Shown one piece after another: positions 55,153-63,834 of a stretch of DNA of 64,000 bases. Origin of the DNA: Pseudomonas sp. 7P_10.2_Bac1 (GTDB lineage: Bacteria > Pseudomonadota > Gammaproteobacteria > Pseudomonadales > Pseudomonadaceae); NCBI RefSeq assembly GCF_025465935.1, contig NZ_JANLNV010000094.1, forward strand, positions 62,001-126,000. Reading direction: 5' to 3'. Position numbers and translations under genes: made by a program. Within the stretch, counting starts at the first letter, position 1. Each line of letters starts with the position of its first letter. A model generated the notes under the pieces. That model was given only the letters and a program-made list of their open reading frames with translations. It searched no databases and was not told the origin of the DNA.

Positions 55153-55761
55153 TTAGGCCAGTTCTGGCTCAGCAGCGTAAGCATGTTCCAGTAAAACGGT
55201 GAAACGTTCAAAGGCGGCAACGGCGCCTTTGTCCAGATCGGCTTCTTCTTCGGCGCTCAGTTCCAGGCCGTCGAGGGTTTTAACGAAGCTCTTCCAGCCT
55301 TCAGCGCGGCCACCGGCCGGTTCGCCCAAGTGGCGAGCGCCGAAAGTTTCGCTCAGTTCCAGCGCAACTGCACGCTTGATCAGGAAGGCGGCGCCAAGCT
55401 TGGAGCCTTCCGACACAAAGATCCAGCCCAAGGCTTCAGCTTTGCTCGGCGCGTGGATTGCACCCGCCACCGGAGCTGGGACCGGCGTTTGCAGGTCAGC
55501 CAGGTCTGCCTTGGCTTGTTCTGCACGGCAACGTTCAGGCAAGTCCGGGACGATTTCTTTCAAGGCGGCATCGGTGTACAGCGATTGCAGTTCCGATTGG
55601 AACAGGTATTGAGCCACTACAAAACGGGCGAAGTTTTCACGGGTTTCGAATGGCTTGTGCGCTTTGACCAGAGCGTCGAGCTTTTGATGCGGCTCGTTGG
55701 TGATCTGGTTCAGGCGTTGAGAACGCAAGGCTGGACGCTGTGCGGTTTCAGGAGTGGTCAT
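55153..55761 (-). CDS. hemO: Haem oxygenase (biliverdin-producing, PigA/HemO type)
   Basis: A 202-residue cytoplasmic enzyme that opens haem to release iron. The proximal ligand is His25 in NEPHQKLDAL, and the distal-helix stretch is LGWIFVSEGSKLGAAFLIKR; the protein resembles P. aeruginosa PigA along its length. It follows the haem receptor gene, so captured haem is degraded for iron. A hairpin separates the two genes, perhaps tuning expression. Confidence 0.94.
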   Translation of the reverse strand: MTTPETAQRPALRSQRLNQITNEPHQKLDALVKAHKPFETRENFARFVVAQYLFQSELQSLYTDAALKEIVPDLPERCRAEQAKADLADLQTPVPAPVAGAIHAPSKAEALGWIFVSEGSKLGAAFLIKRAVALELSETFGARHLGEPAGGRAEGWKSFVKTLDGLELSAEEEADLDKGAVAAFERFTVLLEHAYAAEPELA

Positions 55762-55831
55762 GCAAATATCCTTGAGAATGAGATGCGCTTTGTAACTAGA
55801 CGATCAAGAAGACGCATCACAGTAAAAATTC

Positions 55832-55865
55832 CTCACTACGAAGATAAAAAAGACTTCGTAGTGAG
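55832..55865 (-). terminator. Hairpin between haem receptor and hemO
   Basis: CTCACTACGAAG/CTTCGTAGTGAG pair perfectly over 12 bp around a 10-base A/T-rich loop, with TTTTT six bases later on the minus strand. It may be a partial terminator that lowers hemO relative to the receptor. Confidence 0.8.
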
Positions 55866-55874
55866 GTGTCCTTA

Positions 55875-58472
55875 TCAGATGTCCCAGACCAGGTTGACCG
55901 AGAAGTTGCGGCCAGGGGCAGTCAGGCGGTCCATGTTGGCAGGGTTGAGTACGCCGGCTTCGCCCACGCTGTCGTAACCGCGCACGTCATCCCAGTTCCA
56001 GTATTTCTTGTCGGTCAGGTTGTACAGGCCAGCGTTGACGGTGACGTCCTTGGTGACTTTGTAGAAACCGGTCAGGTCGATCACGCCGTAGCCAGGCGAC
56101 TTGAATTGTTTGCTGGTGCCATCGGGTGCGAAGAAAGTGGTGTTGTCCACCTGATCTTTACGCTTTACCAGAGTCCAGCTGACCAGAGCACCGTAGGTTT
56201 CTTGGTCGTAGCCCAGGCCCACTACGGCTTTGAGTGGGTTCACGCTGTTGATCGGCTCGCCGTTGTCGTCGTTTTTGCCGTGGGCATACGCCACCGAACC
56301 GCGTGTGTACAGGCCTTTTGGCGCACCGAACGCATCCAGGTTCAACTGACCTTTAACCTCGGCACCCTTGATGGTGGCGTGCTTGATGTTGTTGCTCTGG
56401 AAGGTGGTTTCGCTATAGCCAGGGGTGATGGCATCTTCGTTGATGAAGTCGCGGTATTTGTTGTAGAACACTGCCAGATCGAATGAGCCTGCATCAAACT
56501 TGCCGCGCAGACCGGTTTCGAAGCTTTTGCTTTTTTCCGGTTCCAGGTTCGGGTTGGCCGCCACTTTATAACCCGCCGCGAGGTTTTCAAAGGTGCCGTA
56601 CAGCGCCTTGGCGGTGGGTGTGCGGAAACCTTCAGCGTACTGGCCGTACCAGGTGTATTGCTCGGTCAGGGCATAGGTCAGGCCGAATTTTGGCGATACG
56701 CGGTGCCAGATTTTTCTCTCGTCGCTAACGTTGGCGCGTTCATCCACCGGGATCGTGTTGAGGAACTCTTGAGTAATGTGCGGCGTCAGGCGGGTGTAGT
56801 CGTAACGCAAGCTCGGCGAAAACGTCCAGTCGTTCCAGCTGATCTGGTCCTGGGCGAACAGGCTGTAGGTGTTGATGGTCGGGTTCGGGAAGTCGCTGGA
56901 CTTGACCAGGTAATCAGACGGGCTGTCGGCACCGACGGCCGTGCAGCCTCTGCCCACTTCCAGGCAGACACCCGAGCCGCTGCGCGAGCTGGTGACTTTC
57001 TGGTTTTTCAGGGTGGCGCCATAGGTCAGCAAATGATCGGTCTCACCAATGCTGAATGCCTTGTCCGCCTGTGCGTCGAGCACCCACTGCTTCTCTTGGT
57101 AGGTGGTGTCACGCGAGCGCATCACATGGCGAGTGAACGGGAAGTAGTCTTCCAGCGTGGTCTCGTCGGTTTTGGCGATTTGGTAGTTCAGGCTGGTCTT
57201 GATGTGGTCAGCCACCAAGCTGTCGACCGTCATGGTGTTGACCAGACCGAAGCGCTCACGGCTCACCGTGTCGGTGCCGGTACGCGAGCGGTACATGCCC
57301 AGCGCTTGGCCGTTGTTGAAAGGCCCGCCGACAGCGCTCTTCACATTGACGTCGTCATGGCTTTTGTACTTCTCGTAAGTGAAAGCCAGACGGTCGTCAT
57401 CGTTGTAGTTCCAGCCGGCCTTGGCCAATACGCTGGTGGTTCGCACGTCTTCCGGGTTGGCCGCGGTACGGGCCAGGCCGTTTCCGCCACGATCGCCGTA
57501 AGATTCAGTGTCGTGACCATCGCGTTGGCTAAAGTGCAGCAAACCATCGAAATCACCCGAGCGACCGGCCACGGTGCCGGACTTGAGCCAGCTACGATCC
57601 GCGGAGCTGTAACCGGACTTCAAACGTGCACCTACATCCTGGCCGGGCTTGATGATGTCATCCGGGTCCAGGGTGAAGTAGCTGACCGCACCGCCAATAG
57701 CGTTGCTGCCGTACAGCACGGAGGCCGGGCCACGGAGGATTTCGACGCTTTTGATGATCTCCGGGTCAACGTAGTTGCGTTGGGTCTGGGCGTAAGGGCC
57801 GTTGAAGAACGAATCGGGGATTTCCACGCCATCAATCTGGGTCAGGATGCGGTCACCGTCGATACCGCGAATGTTGTAGCCGGTGATGCCGCCGCGCTGA
57901 CCGGCGCCGCCCACTGAGACGCCGGGTTCATAGCGCACCAGATCCTTGATGGTGTTGACGTTGTCGCGGTCCAGGTCCTGGCGGTCGTGCACGGTCACGG
58001 TGCTGGGGACGGCGTTGACGTCCTGCTCGTTACGGGTGGCGCTGATGGTCACTTGCTGCAAGGCGAGGGTGCCGGAAGTGGCGCTGCGCTTTTCCAGCAC
58101 GATGTTGTTGTTGCTCAACTTGCGGTAGGTCAGGTTGGTGCCGGTGAGCAGGCGATCCAGTGCTTTTTCCGGGGTCAGGGAGCCGCGCACGCCGGGCGAG
58201 GAGACATCTTGCGCCAGCTCTGCCGGCAGGCCGACCTGCCATCCGGTCACGCTGCTGAAGTCGTTCAAGGCAGACGCGAGTGGCTGTTGAGCGATTGCAA
58301 ACTTGTAATTACCCACGGTGCGGCTGGCTGGCTGCGTATCGGTGGCGGCCATGACGGGTGCCGCTTGTACGCCAGCCAGAAGCATGGCGACGGTCAACAA
58401 CGACAACGTGCATTGCTGCAGGCCGCCAGGGCGAACACTGGAAGAAGACCGACTGTTGGATCGAGTGGGCAT
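55875..58472 (-). CDS. TonB-dependent haem receptor with STN signalling domain (HasR/HxuA type)
   Basis: An 865-residue outer-membrane receptor starting at 58472, with GGAG before the ATG. After the signal peptide comes the STN domain (about 50-120; PLASALNDFSSVTGWQVGLP), which signals to the FecR-type anti-sigma factor, then the plug with IRGIDGDRILTQIDGVEIPD and VEILRGPASVLYGSNAIGG, and the barrel. The haem-receptor pair FRTP (FRAP-like) and NPNL (VAANPNLEPEKS) is present. It ends LVWDI. A haemophore gene hasA or its secretion genes are not seen next to it, so the Hxu-type system fits better than Has. Confidence 0.9.
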   Translation of the reverse strand: MPTRSNSRSSSSVRPGGLQQCTLSLLTVAMLLAGVQAAPVMAATDTQPASRTVGNYKFAIAQQPLASALNDFSSVTGWQVGLPAELAQDVSSPGVRGSLTPEKALDRLLTGTNLTYRKLSNNNIVLEKRSATSGTLALQQVTISATRNEQDVNAVPSTVTVHDRQDLDRDNVNTIKDLVRYEPGVSVGGAGQRGGITGYNIRGIDGDRILTQIDGVEIPDSFFNGPYAQTQRNYVDPEIIKSVEILRGPASVLYGSNAIGGAVSYFTLDPDDIIKPGQDVGARLKSGYSSADRSWLKSGTVAGRSGDFDGLLHFSQRDGHDTESYGDRGGNGLARTAANPEDVRTTSVLAKAGWNYNDDDRLAFTYEKYKSHDDVNVKSAVGGPFNNGQALGMYRSRTGTDTVSRERFGLVNTMTVDSLVADHIKTSLNYQIAKTDETTLEDYFPFTRHVMRSRDTTYQEKQWVLDAQADKAFSIGETDHLLTYGATLKNQKVTSSRSGSGVCLEVGRGCTAVGADSPSDYLVKSSDFPNPTINTYSLFAQDQISWNDWTFSPSLRYDYTRLTPHITQEFLNTIPVDERANVSDERKIWHRVSPKFGLTYALTEQYTWYGQYAEGFRTPTAKALYGTFENLAAGYKVAANPNLEPEKSKSFETGLRGKFDAGSFDLAVFYNKYRDFINEDAITPGYSETTFQSNNIKHATIKGAEVKGQLNLDAFGAPKGLYTRGSVAYAHGKNDDNGEPINSVNPLKAVVGLGYDQETYGALVSWTLVKRKDQVDNTTFFAPDGTSKQFKSPGYGVIDLTGFYKVTKDVTVNAGLYNLTDKKYWNWDDVRGYDSVGEAGVLNPANMDRLTAPGRNFSVNLVWDI

Positions 58473-58589
58473 TGATAGCGCTCCGAGGGGACAAGTCTTG
58501 TAGTTGCGAAGCTGACTCAAAATGCGAATCAGTTGCATTGATCACAACGAGACGAATGACCTTAGGCTATCGAGTAAAAAAAGATTGAA

Positions 58590-59558
58590 TTAATTGAGGA
58601 TGACCAGCGACGGGTATTCGGAGAGGCGGCTTGAGGTGATGTGTGCCAGCGAACGCACGATGTCCAGTGGTTGATCAAGCCGATAGTTGCCAGTTACGGC
58701 CACGTTCGCCAGCTTTTCATTGTTGTTGACGATCCAGCCTGGGTAGTAGCGACGCACTTCATCCAGGACTTTGCTCATCGGGCAGTTTTCAAACACCAAT
58801 CGTCCTTCAACCCAGGCCAGGTCGATCTGAGGGTTGAGCGGTACGGTGCGGCTGAAGCCGTTTGGGCCAATGCTGACGCTGTTGCCGGCGGACAAACGCA
58901 TTTGTGTGCCGATGGTATTGACCCGTAAATCAACATCGCCGCGTTGCACCCGCACCTGCGCTTCGCCATTGAGGTAGCTCACTGCAAACGCAGTGTCACG
59001 CACGCTGACGCGCACCGGGCCGGCATCCACCGTCATTGGAAATTCAAGGTTGGCCGGGATTTCGAAAAACGCTTCGCCTTTTAGCAGACGGGCGCTGGAG
59101 TGGGCATTGACCACTTTGCTGGAAAACGCCGAGTTGGTATTGAGCAGTACTTTGGAACCGTCCTCTAGCTGCAAACGCTGGCGCTCGCCCACCACTGTCA
59201 GGTGATCGGCCTGCAGGCGTAACGGCACGTTGCTGTAACTCCCTACCGTCAGCATCAGTACCGCGGCAGCGGCCACGTGCTTCCAGTGTCTGCTGATACG
59301 CCGCAACAGGCTGGGCGTACGGCGGGTTTGCAGCGTTTGTGCGGCTTCCAGCACCGGTTGCCCGTTCCAGATAGCGTTGGCCTTGGCAAACGCCTGGGCA
59401 TGCGCAGGGTCAGCATTGAGCCAGAGGTTAAAATCGTTTTTCTGTTCTTCGCTCGCACACTCAAGGGTAATCAGCCAGTCCAGTGCCTGATCCATGGCGC
59501 TGTTTTTCAGCACCTCGTGCGTCGGGTCGGGCGCAGCTGATTGGTGAGTGTCCGTCAC
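58590..59558 (-). CDS. FecR-type anti-sigma factor of the haem system
   Basis: A 322-residue single-pass inner-membrane protein. The N-terminal cytoplasmic domain (MDQALDWLITLECASEEQKN) binds the sigma factor; a membrane helix lies near residues 94-108 (VAAAAVLMLTVGSYS); the periplasmic FecR domain follows (VGERQRLQLEDGSKVLLNTN, then ARLLKGEAFFEI). The C-terminal STN-like part receives the signal of the occupied receptor. It lies between the sigma and receptor genes. Confidence 0.92.
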   Translation of the reverse strand: MTDTHQSAAPDPTHEVLKNSAMDQALDWLITLECASEEQKNDFNLWLNADPAHAQAFAKANAIWNGQPVLEAAQTLQTRRTPSLLRRISRHWKHVAAAAVLMLTVGSYSNVPLRLQADHLTVVGERQRLQLEDGSKVLLNTNSAFSSKVVNAHSSARLLKGEAFFEIPANLEFPMTVDAGPVRVSVRDTAFAVSYLNGEAQVRVQRGDVDLRVNTIGTQMRLSAGNSVSIGPNGFSRTVPLNPQIDLAWVEGRLVFENCPMSKVLDEVRRYYPGWIVNNNEKLANVAVTGNYRLDQPLDIVRSLAHITSSRLSEYPSLVILN

Positions 59559-59607
59559 AGAAATTCCTTGGCAGTTTCGGCGCGTTGGCGTGGCATTGAC
59601 GGCAAGG

Positions 59608-60126
59608 TTAAGGCCGATTCAGCCTGTCGGCTACCCCGATGCAGATTGCCATGATCAATTTGAGTTCCTTTTGAACGGTACTCAATGACACGTCAAGCTC
59701 TTGGGCGATCTCTTGATAACTGCAGCCATGCAGCCGGCTGAGGATAAAAATCCGCTGCTGACGGGCGCTCAACTGGCTCAGGCTCACACTCAAACGCTCC
59801 AGTAATTGCGCCGCTTGATGGGCTTCTTCCGGGGTGCTGTGGGGCGAGGCAATCCCCTCGATCACCTCGATCGGTACATCTTCAACCACCGTTCGCGCCT
59901 GGATGCGCCGGGCACGCAGATGGTCGAGCGCCAGATTGCGCGCGGTCTGATAAACAAACGGTTCCAGGTGTTCGACCGAACGCTCGTTCAAGGCACGGGT
60001 GACCCGCAGGTAAGTCTCTTGCAGCAAGTCCTCGGCGGTGCTGGGGTTATGCACCATCCGCTGTAACGTGCGTAGCAAGGTCATCCGCTGAGTGAGGAAG
60101 ACTTGATTGAACTGGGACTGACTCAC
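59608..60126 (-). CDS. ECF sigma factor of the haem system (HasI/HxuI type)
   Basis: A 172-residue FecI-like sigma factor that directs transcription of the haem receptor. Region 2 (TAEDLLQETYLRVTRALNER, FVYQTARNLALDHLRARRIQ) and region 4 (LSQLSARQQRIFILSRLHGC, YQEIAQELDVSLSTVQKEL) are complete. A Fur box stands 25 bp before its ATG, so iron shortage turns the cascade on. Confidence 0.93.
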   Translation of the reverse strand: MSQSQFNQVFLTQRMTLLRTLQRMVHNPSTAEDLLQETYLRVTRALNERSVEHLEPFVYQTARNLALDHLRARRIQARTVVEDVPIEVIEGIASPHSTPEEAHQAAQLLERLSVSLSQLSARQQRIFILSRLHGCSYQEIAQELDVSLSTVQKELKLIMAICIGVADRLNRP

Positions 60127-60150
60127 AGTACTACCCGACCGATTTTGAGC

Positions 60151-60169
60151 GAATGATAATGCTTATCAT
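60151..60169. promoter_or_regulatory. Fur box
   Basis: GAATGATAATGCTTATCAT carries the core TGATAA-TGC-TTATCA, a strong match to the Fur consensus GATAATGATAATCATTATC. It is placed 25 bp before the ECF sigma gene start. Confidence 0.88.
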
Positions 60170-60246
60170 CTGTGCTGTTGGTCAAGTGATGTTTTGAATA
60201 AGCGCAAATAACTACTGTGAGGGCGGGGAGGTTTACATTAAGAGAA

Positions 60247-60325
60247 CGCTGGCGAAGGAGCTGCCGCAGGCTGCGATCTTTTGATCTTTTAAACGATCAT
60301 CGCCTGCGGTTGCTTCTATACCGAG
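60247..60325. repeat. REP-like repeat (second type)
   Basis: GCCGCAGGCTGCGATCTTTTGATC and its inverted partner GATCATCGCCTGCGG form a hairpin after mgsA and before the Fur box region. The core differs from the GCGAGGCAAGCTCGC repeats. Confidence 0.75.
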
Positions 60326-60329
60326 TGTT

Positions 60330-60794
60330 TCACACGCGACCTTTCAAATACGCGTCGTAGTCCGGGATGCGGTGTTCGTGCGGCTGGTTCATCAGGGGGC
60401 TGCTGAGCAAATAGTCCGCAGTGCACTCATTGCTCGCCACCGGAATGTTCCAGACCGCCGCCACACGCAGCAGCGCCTTGATGTCCGGGTCGTGCGGTTG
60501 AGGCTCGAACGGGTCCCAGAAAAACACCAGCATGTCGATTTTCTGCTCGGCGATCTGCGCCCCCACTTGCTGGTCACCGCCCAACGGGCCGCTGATCATG
60601 CTTTCAATCGCCAGCCCGAGGCGCTGGCTCAACAGCAAGCCTGTGGTGCCGGTGGCGCACAGATCGTGCTGGCTGAGCGCTGCCTTGTGGCGTTCGGCCC
60701 AGTCCAGCAAAAAGCCCTTGCAGTGATCATGCGCTACCAGGGCGATGCGCTTGCGCGCCGCCAAGGTAGCCGTGGTGAAGCTGATACCGATCAT
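60330..60794 (-). CDS. mgsA: Methylglyoxal synthase
   Basis: A 154-residue enzyme that turns dihydroxyacetone phosphate into methylglyoxal plus phosphate, a relief valve when phosphate is short or sugars overflow. The conserved motifs are VAHDHCKGFL, ATGTTG and the catalytic aspartate in ISGPLGGDQQVGAQI, with FFWDPFEPQPHDPDI later. Its start is 4 bp after the gap stop, so both enzymes come from one mRNA and act on the linked triose phosphates. Confidence 0.95.
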   Translation of the reverse strand: MIGISFTTATLAARKRIALVAHDHCKGFLLDWAERHKAALSQHDLCATGTTGLLLSQRLGLAIESMISGPLGGDQQVGAQIAEQKIDMLVFFWDPFEPQPHDPDIKALLRVAAVWNIPVASNECTADYLLSSPLMNQPHEHRIPDYDAYLKGRV

Positions 60795-60798
60795 CGCG

Positions 60799-61800
60799 TC
60801 ACTCCGCGTTGTGCAGCGCCAGGCAGTTGTCGAGCATGCGGTTGGAGAAGCCCCACTCGTTGTCGTACCAAGCCAGTACTTTTAGCAGCTTGCCACTGAC
60901 CTTGGTGTGGTTGGCATCGAAAATCGACGACAGCGGGTTGTGATTGAAGTCGCTGGATACCAGCGGCAGGCTGTTGTAGCCCAGCACTTTAGAGTGCTGG
61001 CTGGCCTCCTTAAACACCGCGTTGACTTCTTCCGCGCTGACCTCGCGCTTGAGTTCAACGGTCAGGTCGACCAGCGATACGTTGATCACCGGTACGCGCA
61101 CTGCCATGCCGGTCAGCTTGCCGGCCAGTTCCGGCAATACCAGGCCTACCGCTTCGGCGGCGCCGGTCTTGCTCGGGATCATGTTGTGCGTGGCCGAACG
61201 CGCGCGGTACGGGTCAGTGTGATAAACGTCAGTCAGGTTCTGGTCATTGGTGTAGGCATGGATGGTGGTCATCAAGCCGTTGGCAATGCCGAATTCGCGG
61301 TTGAGGATTTGTGCCACAGGTGCCAGACAGTTGGTCGTGCACGATGCGTTGGAAATAATTTGATGCGATTGGCGAAGAATGTCGTGGTTAACGCCATAGA
61401 CCACGGTCGCATCGGCATTTTTACCCGGCGCCGAGATAATCACCTTGCGCGCACCGGCAGTAAGGTGCGCCTCTGCTTTACTGCGTTCGGTAAAGTGCCC
61501 TGTGCACTCAAATACCACGTCTACATTAAGGTCAGCCCAAGGCAGTTCAACCGGATTACGAATGGCGGTTACCGCAATTCGGTCACCATTGACCGTCAGA
61601 CTTTCCTGATCATGCTCCACTGTGGCGTCGAACGTGCCGTGAACGGTGTCGTACTTAAGCAGGTGAGCATTGATCGAACTGTCGCCCAGATCGTTGATTG
61701 CGACGATCTGCAAGTCCTGGCGATAGCCTTGGGTATACAGTGCTCGCAGGACGTTACGGCCGATCCGGCCAAAACCATTGATTGCGATTCGTACTGTCAT
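60799..61800 (-). CDS. gap: Glyceraldehyde-3-phosphate dehydrogenase
   Basis: A 333-residue NAD enzyme of central carbon metabolism. The start at 61800 (MTVRIAINGFGRIGRN) gives the usual N-terminus; an ATG three codons upstream is less likely. Catalytic Cys154 is in SNASCTTNCLAPV. It is divergent from edd with two HexR-type sites between, so it is the glucose-induced Gap of Entner-Doudoroff metabolism. Confidence 0.96.
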   Translation of the reverse strand: MTVRIAINGFGRIGRNVLRALYTQGYRQDLQIVAINDLGDSSINAHLLKYDTVHGTFDATVEHDQESLTVNGDRIAVTAIRNPVELPWADLNVDVVFECTGHFTERSKAEAHLTAGARKVIISAPGKNADATVVYGVNHDILRQSHQIISNASCTTNCLAPVAQILNREFGIANGLMTTIHAYTNDQNLTDVYHTDPYRARSATHNMIPSKTGAAEAVGLVLPELAGKLTGMAVRVPVINVSLVDLTVELKREVSAEEVNAVFKEASQHSKVLGYNSLPLVSSDFNHNPLSSIFDANHTKVSGKLLKVLAWYDNEWGFSNRMLDNCLALHNAE

Positions 61801-61823
61801 TGAAAGCACCTGTCATCGATTTG

Positions 61824-61838
61824 TTGTTGGAATTACAA
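61824..61838. promoter_or_regulatory. HexR box 1
   Basis: TTGT-TGGAATT-ACAA, an exact TTGT-N7-ACAA palindrome, 24 bp before the gap ATG. Confidence 0.85.
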
Positions 61839-61885
61839 GATTATTCTCATAAAAATAGAAAACAAGCCATTTAAGTGGCAATATT

Positions 61886-61900
61886 TTGTTTTATCTACAA
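61886..61900. promoter_or_regulatory. HexR box 2
   Basis: TTGT-TTTATCT-ACAA, a second exact TTGT-N7-ACAA, 62 bp from the first and 108 bp before edd. Two sites between gap and edd allow the regulator HexR to repress both until KDPG is present. Confidence 0.85.
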
Positions 61901-62007
61901 CGAGTGACCTGAATCAACGGGTCCGAACGACTGAGCACGCGTCTGCGGGCCTCAGTCAGCATAGGACACGCACAGGTCGCCACATCCGTTAGCCTGGAGT
62001 TCAACAC

Positions 62008-63834
62008 ATGCATCCCCGCGTTCTTGAAGTCACCGAGCGTCTTATTGCCCGCAGTCGAGCTACCCGCGAGGCGTACCTGACGCTTATTCGTGACGCTGCC
62101 AGTGACGGACCGCAACGCGGCAAGCTGCAATGTGCAAACTTTGCGCATGGCGTGGCCGGATGTGGCGCAGAAGACAAAAACACCCTCAAGCTGATGAATG
62201 CGGCCAACGTCGCAATTGTTTCGTCATATAACGACATGCTGTCGGCGCATCAGCCCTACGAGCATTTCCCTGATCAGATCAAGCAGGCGCTGCGAGAAAT
62301 GGGCTCGGTGGGCCAGTTCGCGGGCGGCACACCGGCCATGTGTGACGGCGTGACCCAGGGCGAAGCGGGGATGGAGCTGAGCCTGTTGAGCCGCGAAGTG
62401 ATCGCACTGTCGACCGCCGTTGCGCTGTCGCACAACATGTTCGACGCGGCGCTGATGCTGGGGATTTGCGACAAAATCGTACCGGGCCTGCTGATGGGCG
62501 CTTTGCGTTTCGGCCACTTGCCGACCATCTTTGTACCGGGTGGGCCGATGCCGTCCGGGATTTCCAACAAGGAAAAGGCCGACGTACGCCAGCGCTACGC
62601 CGAAGGCAAGGCCAGCCGCGAAGAGCTGCTGGAGTCCGAGATGAAGTCGTACCACAGCCCCGGCACCTGCACCTTCTACGGCACCGCCAACACCAACCAG
62701 TTGCTGATGGAAGTGATGGGGCTGCACTTGCCCGGCGCCTCCTTTGTCAATCCCTACACGCCTCTACGCGATGCGCTGACCCGTGAAGCCGCACACCAAG
62801 TCACCCGCCTGACACAGCAAAGCGGTAATTTCACACCGCTGGGCGAGATCGTGGACGAGCGTTCGCTGGTCAATTCCATCGTCGCCCTGCACGCCACCGG
62901 CGGCTCCACCAACCACACCCTGCACATGCCGGCGATTGCCATGGCGGCGGGGATTCAGTTGACCTGGCAAGACATGGCCGACCTCTCCGAGGTGGTGCCG
63001 ACCCTGTCCCATGTGTATCCAAACGGCAAAGCCGACATCAACCACTTCCAGGCCGCGGGCGGCATGGCATTCCTGATTCGTGAGCTGCTCGAAGCCGGGT
63101 TGTTGCACGAGAACGTCAATACCGTGGCCGGTTTCGGGTTGAGTCGCTACACCCGTGAGCCATTCCTGGTGGATGGCCAACTGGTCTGGCGTGATGGTCC
63201 GATTGAGAGTCTGGATGAGACGATCTTGCGTCCGGTAGCTCGCGCGTTCTCGTCCGAGGGCGGCTTGCGGGTGATGGAAGGCAACTTGGGACGTGGGGTC
63301 ATGAAGGTCTCGGCGGTTGCGCCTGAGCACCAGATTGTTGAAGCCCCGGCGCGAGTTTTCCAGGATCAGCAGCAACTGGCCGACGCGTTCAAGGCCGGTG
63401 AACTGGAGCGCGATTTTGTCGCCGTGATGCGCTTCCAGGGCCCGCGCTCCAATGGCATGCCTGAGCTGCACAAAATGACGCCATTCCTGGGCGTGTTGCA
63501 GGATCGCGGCTTCAAGGTGGCACTGATTACTGACGGCCGTATGTCCGGTGCATCGGGCAAGATCCCGGCGGCGATACATGTCAGCCCCGAAGCCGAGGTG
63601 GGCGGTGCGCTGGCGCGGGTCCAGGACGGCGACATGATTCGTGTCGATGGTGTAAAAGGCACGTTGCAACTGCTGGTGGATGAGGCAGAATTCGCCGCAC
63701 GCACCCCGGCTGTCGGCACCTTGAGCAATGCCGTCGGGACCGGGCGCGAGTTGTTTGCGTTTATGCGTCAGGCCTTCAGTTCGGCCGAGCAGGGCGCGAG
63801 TACCTTTACCTCGTCTCTGGAATCCCTGAAATGA
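62008..63834 (+). CDS. edd: 6-Phosphogluconate dehydratase
   Basis: A 608-residue Fe-S dehydratase that makes KDPG, the key step of the Entner-Doudoroff pathway. ILVD/EDD family signatures include GTPAMCDGVTQGEAGMELSL near residue 109 and GTCTFYGTANTNQ near residue 216, with cluster cysteines, and the late TDGRMSGASGKIPAAIHVSP. GGAG precedes the ATG. Its stop overlaps the glk ATG. Confidence 0.97.
   Translation: MHPRVLEVTERLIARSRATREAYLTLIRDAASDGPQRGKLQCANFAHGVAGCGAEDKNTLKLMNAANVAIVSSYNDMLSAHQPYEHFPDQIKQALREMGSVGQFAGGTPAMCDGVTQGEAGMELSLLSREVIALSTAVALSHNMFDAALMLGICDKIVPGLLMGALRFGHLPTIFVPGGPMPSGISNKEKADVRQRYAEGKASREELLESEMKSYHSPGTCTFYGTANTNQLLMEVMGLHLPGASFVNPYTPLRDALTREAAHQVTRLTQQSGNFTPLGEIVDERSLVNSIVALHATGGSTNHTLHMPAIAMAAGIQLTWQDMADLSEVVPTLSHVYPNGKADINHFQAAGGMAFLIRELLEAGLLHENVNTVAGFGLSRYTREPFLVDGQLVWRDGPIESLDETILRPVARAFSSEGGLRVMEGNLGRGVMKVSAVAPEHQIVEAPARVFQDQQQLADAFKAGELERDFVAVMRFQGPRSNGMPELHKMTPFLGVLQDRGFKVALITDGRMSGASGKIPAAIHVSPEAEVGGALARVQDGDMIRVDGVKGTLQLLVDEAEFAARTPAVGTLSNAVGTGRELFAFMRQAFSSAEQGASTFTSSLESLK

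Noticed and set aside
56658..57917. 419-residue open frame opposite the haem receptor
   Set aside because: Antisense to a complete receptor gene and without any family pattern.
55875..58472. Calling the receptor hasR outright
   Set aside because: The haem-receptor boxes fit, but no hasA or secretion genes adjoin it; HxuA-type is equally or more likely, so no symbol was given.
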